Assembly: GCF_006717095.1 (NCBI RefSeq)
Contig: NZ_VFQE01000001.1
Coordinates: 3,286,001-3,350,000, forward strand
DNA length: 64,000 nucleotides
Direction of reading: 5' to 3'
From: Blastococcus colisei
GTDB lineage: Bacteria; Actinomycetota; Actinomycetes; Mycobacteriales; Geodermatophilaceae
The notes under the pieces are model-generated. The model had not been told where the DNA came from and searched no databases. It worked only from the letters and a program-made list of their open reading frames with translations. How positions within the stretch are numbered: position 1 is the stretch's first letter; the number at the start of each line of letters is the position of its first letter. Both the position numbers and the translations under genes were made by a program. Shown piece after piece: positions 63,570-64,000 of this stretch.

Positions 63570-64000
63570 TCACCACAGCGACATCGACCGGCGAAAGATG
63601 CCGGCGATGTCGTCCTCGGTGACGTCACGGGGGCTGGTCGCGAGCAGCCGCTGCTGCTTCATCGTCCCCTCGACCAGGTCGGGGATGTCGTTCTCCCCGA
63701 AGCCCACGGCACCCACACCGTTCGGGATGTCGATGTCGCGCATCAGGTCCACCAGGACCATGGGCAGGAACTCCTCCGCGGCGGTCGGCAGACCCGCGTT
63801 CGGCGCCAGCAGCTGGGCCGCCCGCACGTGCCGCTCCGGGGACGCCTCGAAGGTGAAGCGGAAGGCCTCCGGCGCGGTCAGCGCCACCGACATGCCGTGC
63901 GGGACCATCGGCTCCTCGGCCGGGTAGTCCTTGGGATGGAAGTCCTTGACCTGTCCGGCGATCGGATAGGCGTTGGCGTGCGGGATGTGCACCCCGGCGT
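63570..64000 (-). CDS. Iron-containing alcohol dehydrogenase, C-terminal part (partial)
   Basis: The last 143 residues of a group III iron-dependent alcohol dehydrogenase are present, perhaps of the hydroxyacid-oxoacid transhydrogenase type. The window edge cuts the N-terminus. The visible start AGVHIPHANAYPIAG corresponds to the conserved metal-ligand His region (normally AGxxxxHxxxHxxG), and the C-terminal helices (FTFEASPERHVRAAQLL, LLATSPRDVTEDDIAGIF) are typical. Confidence 0.82.
   Translation of the reverse strand, partial: AGVHIPHANAYPIAGQVKDFHPKDYPAEEPMVPHGMSVALTAPEAFRFTFEASPERHVRAAQLLAPNAGLPTAAEEFLPMVLVDLMRDIDIPNGVGAVGFGENDIPDLVEGTMKQQRLLATSPRDVTEDDIAGIFRRSMSLW

Overview
The window is very GC-rich actinobacterial chromosome. 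Codon use, the many 1-4 base ATGA/GTGA/TGATG gene overlaps, a CtpC/PacL1-type zinc efflux pair, a SigC-like sigma factor and a BluB-CobT fusion fit the Geodermatophilaceae or a close relative. This placement is inference from gene content, not from a search.

Layout. (1) 1-10.8 kb looks like ordinary chromosome: the end of an FtsH-like protease, an orphan zinc-ABC permease (znuB) behind a Zur-like box, a frameshifted methyltransferase remnant, the ctpC-pacL1 metal efflux pair, a secreted subtilisin, and a TPP-riboswitch-controlled thiC that is followed by a fused bluB-cobT gene. (2) 10.9-12.4 kb holds an ECF sigma factor coupled to a membrane partner, closed by a near-perfect terminator hairpin. 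(3) About 12.4-60.3 kb reads as an integrative conjugative element. It carries a tandem-HTH regulator, a MobF relaxase-helicase-primase fusion, a small defence island (a low-GC STAND-like ATPase plus Swt1-type HEPN pair, and an Abi-type HEPN protein), a 13-kb minus-strand type IV secretion operon, a copper-handling cassette headed by a SigC-like sigma factor, and a minus-strand Tad/Flp pilus operon with its own prepilin peptidase and a coiled-coil zinc-finger protein. The right end is marked by a 45-base 3' tRNA-Met fragment at 60259-60303, which looks like an attachment site. No integrase and no intact tRNA are visible in the window, so the left end is not proven. (4) 60.5-62.0 kb is an AbiE type IV toxin-antitoxin pair whose toxin gene has a one-base frameshift. 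(5) 62.2-64 kb returns to ordinary genes: a methyltransferase, a hotdog thioesterase and an iron-alcohol dehydrogenase cut by the window edge.

How it works together. The relaxase should nick and unwind the element and may prime the complementary strand. The VirD4-like ATPase, the split VirB4, the VirB6-like and VirB2-like membrane proteins and an M23/lytic protein would form the conjugation channel. The Tad pilus could provide cell contact. The copper cassette (CopCD, YcnI, PCuAC, SCO1, thiol oxidase, hemerythrin) is the likely host-benefit cargo, and the HEPN genes the likely phage or plasmid defence cargo. A GGGGTGAC motif recurs between the relaxase and its divergent neighbour and upstream of the secretion operon, and may be the element's own control or transfer site.

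Most promising for novelty: the two-gene HEPN/ATPase module at 19.7-22.4 kb, and the combination of a T4SS, a Tad pilus and a sigma-factor-controlled copper cassette on one element.
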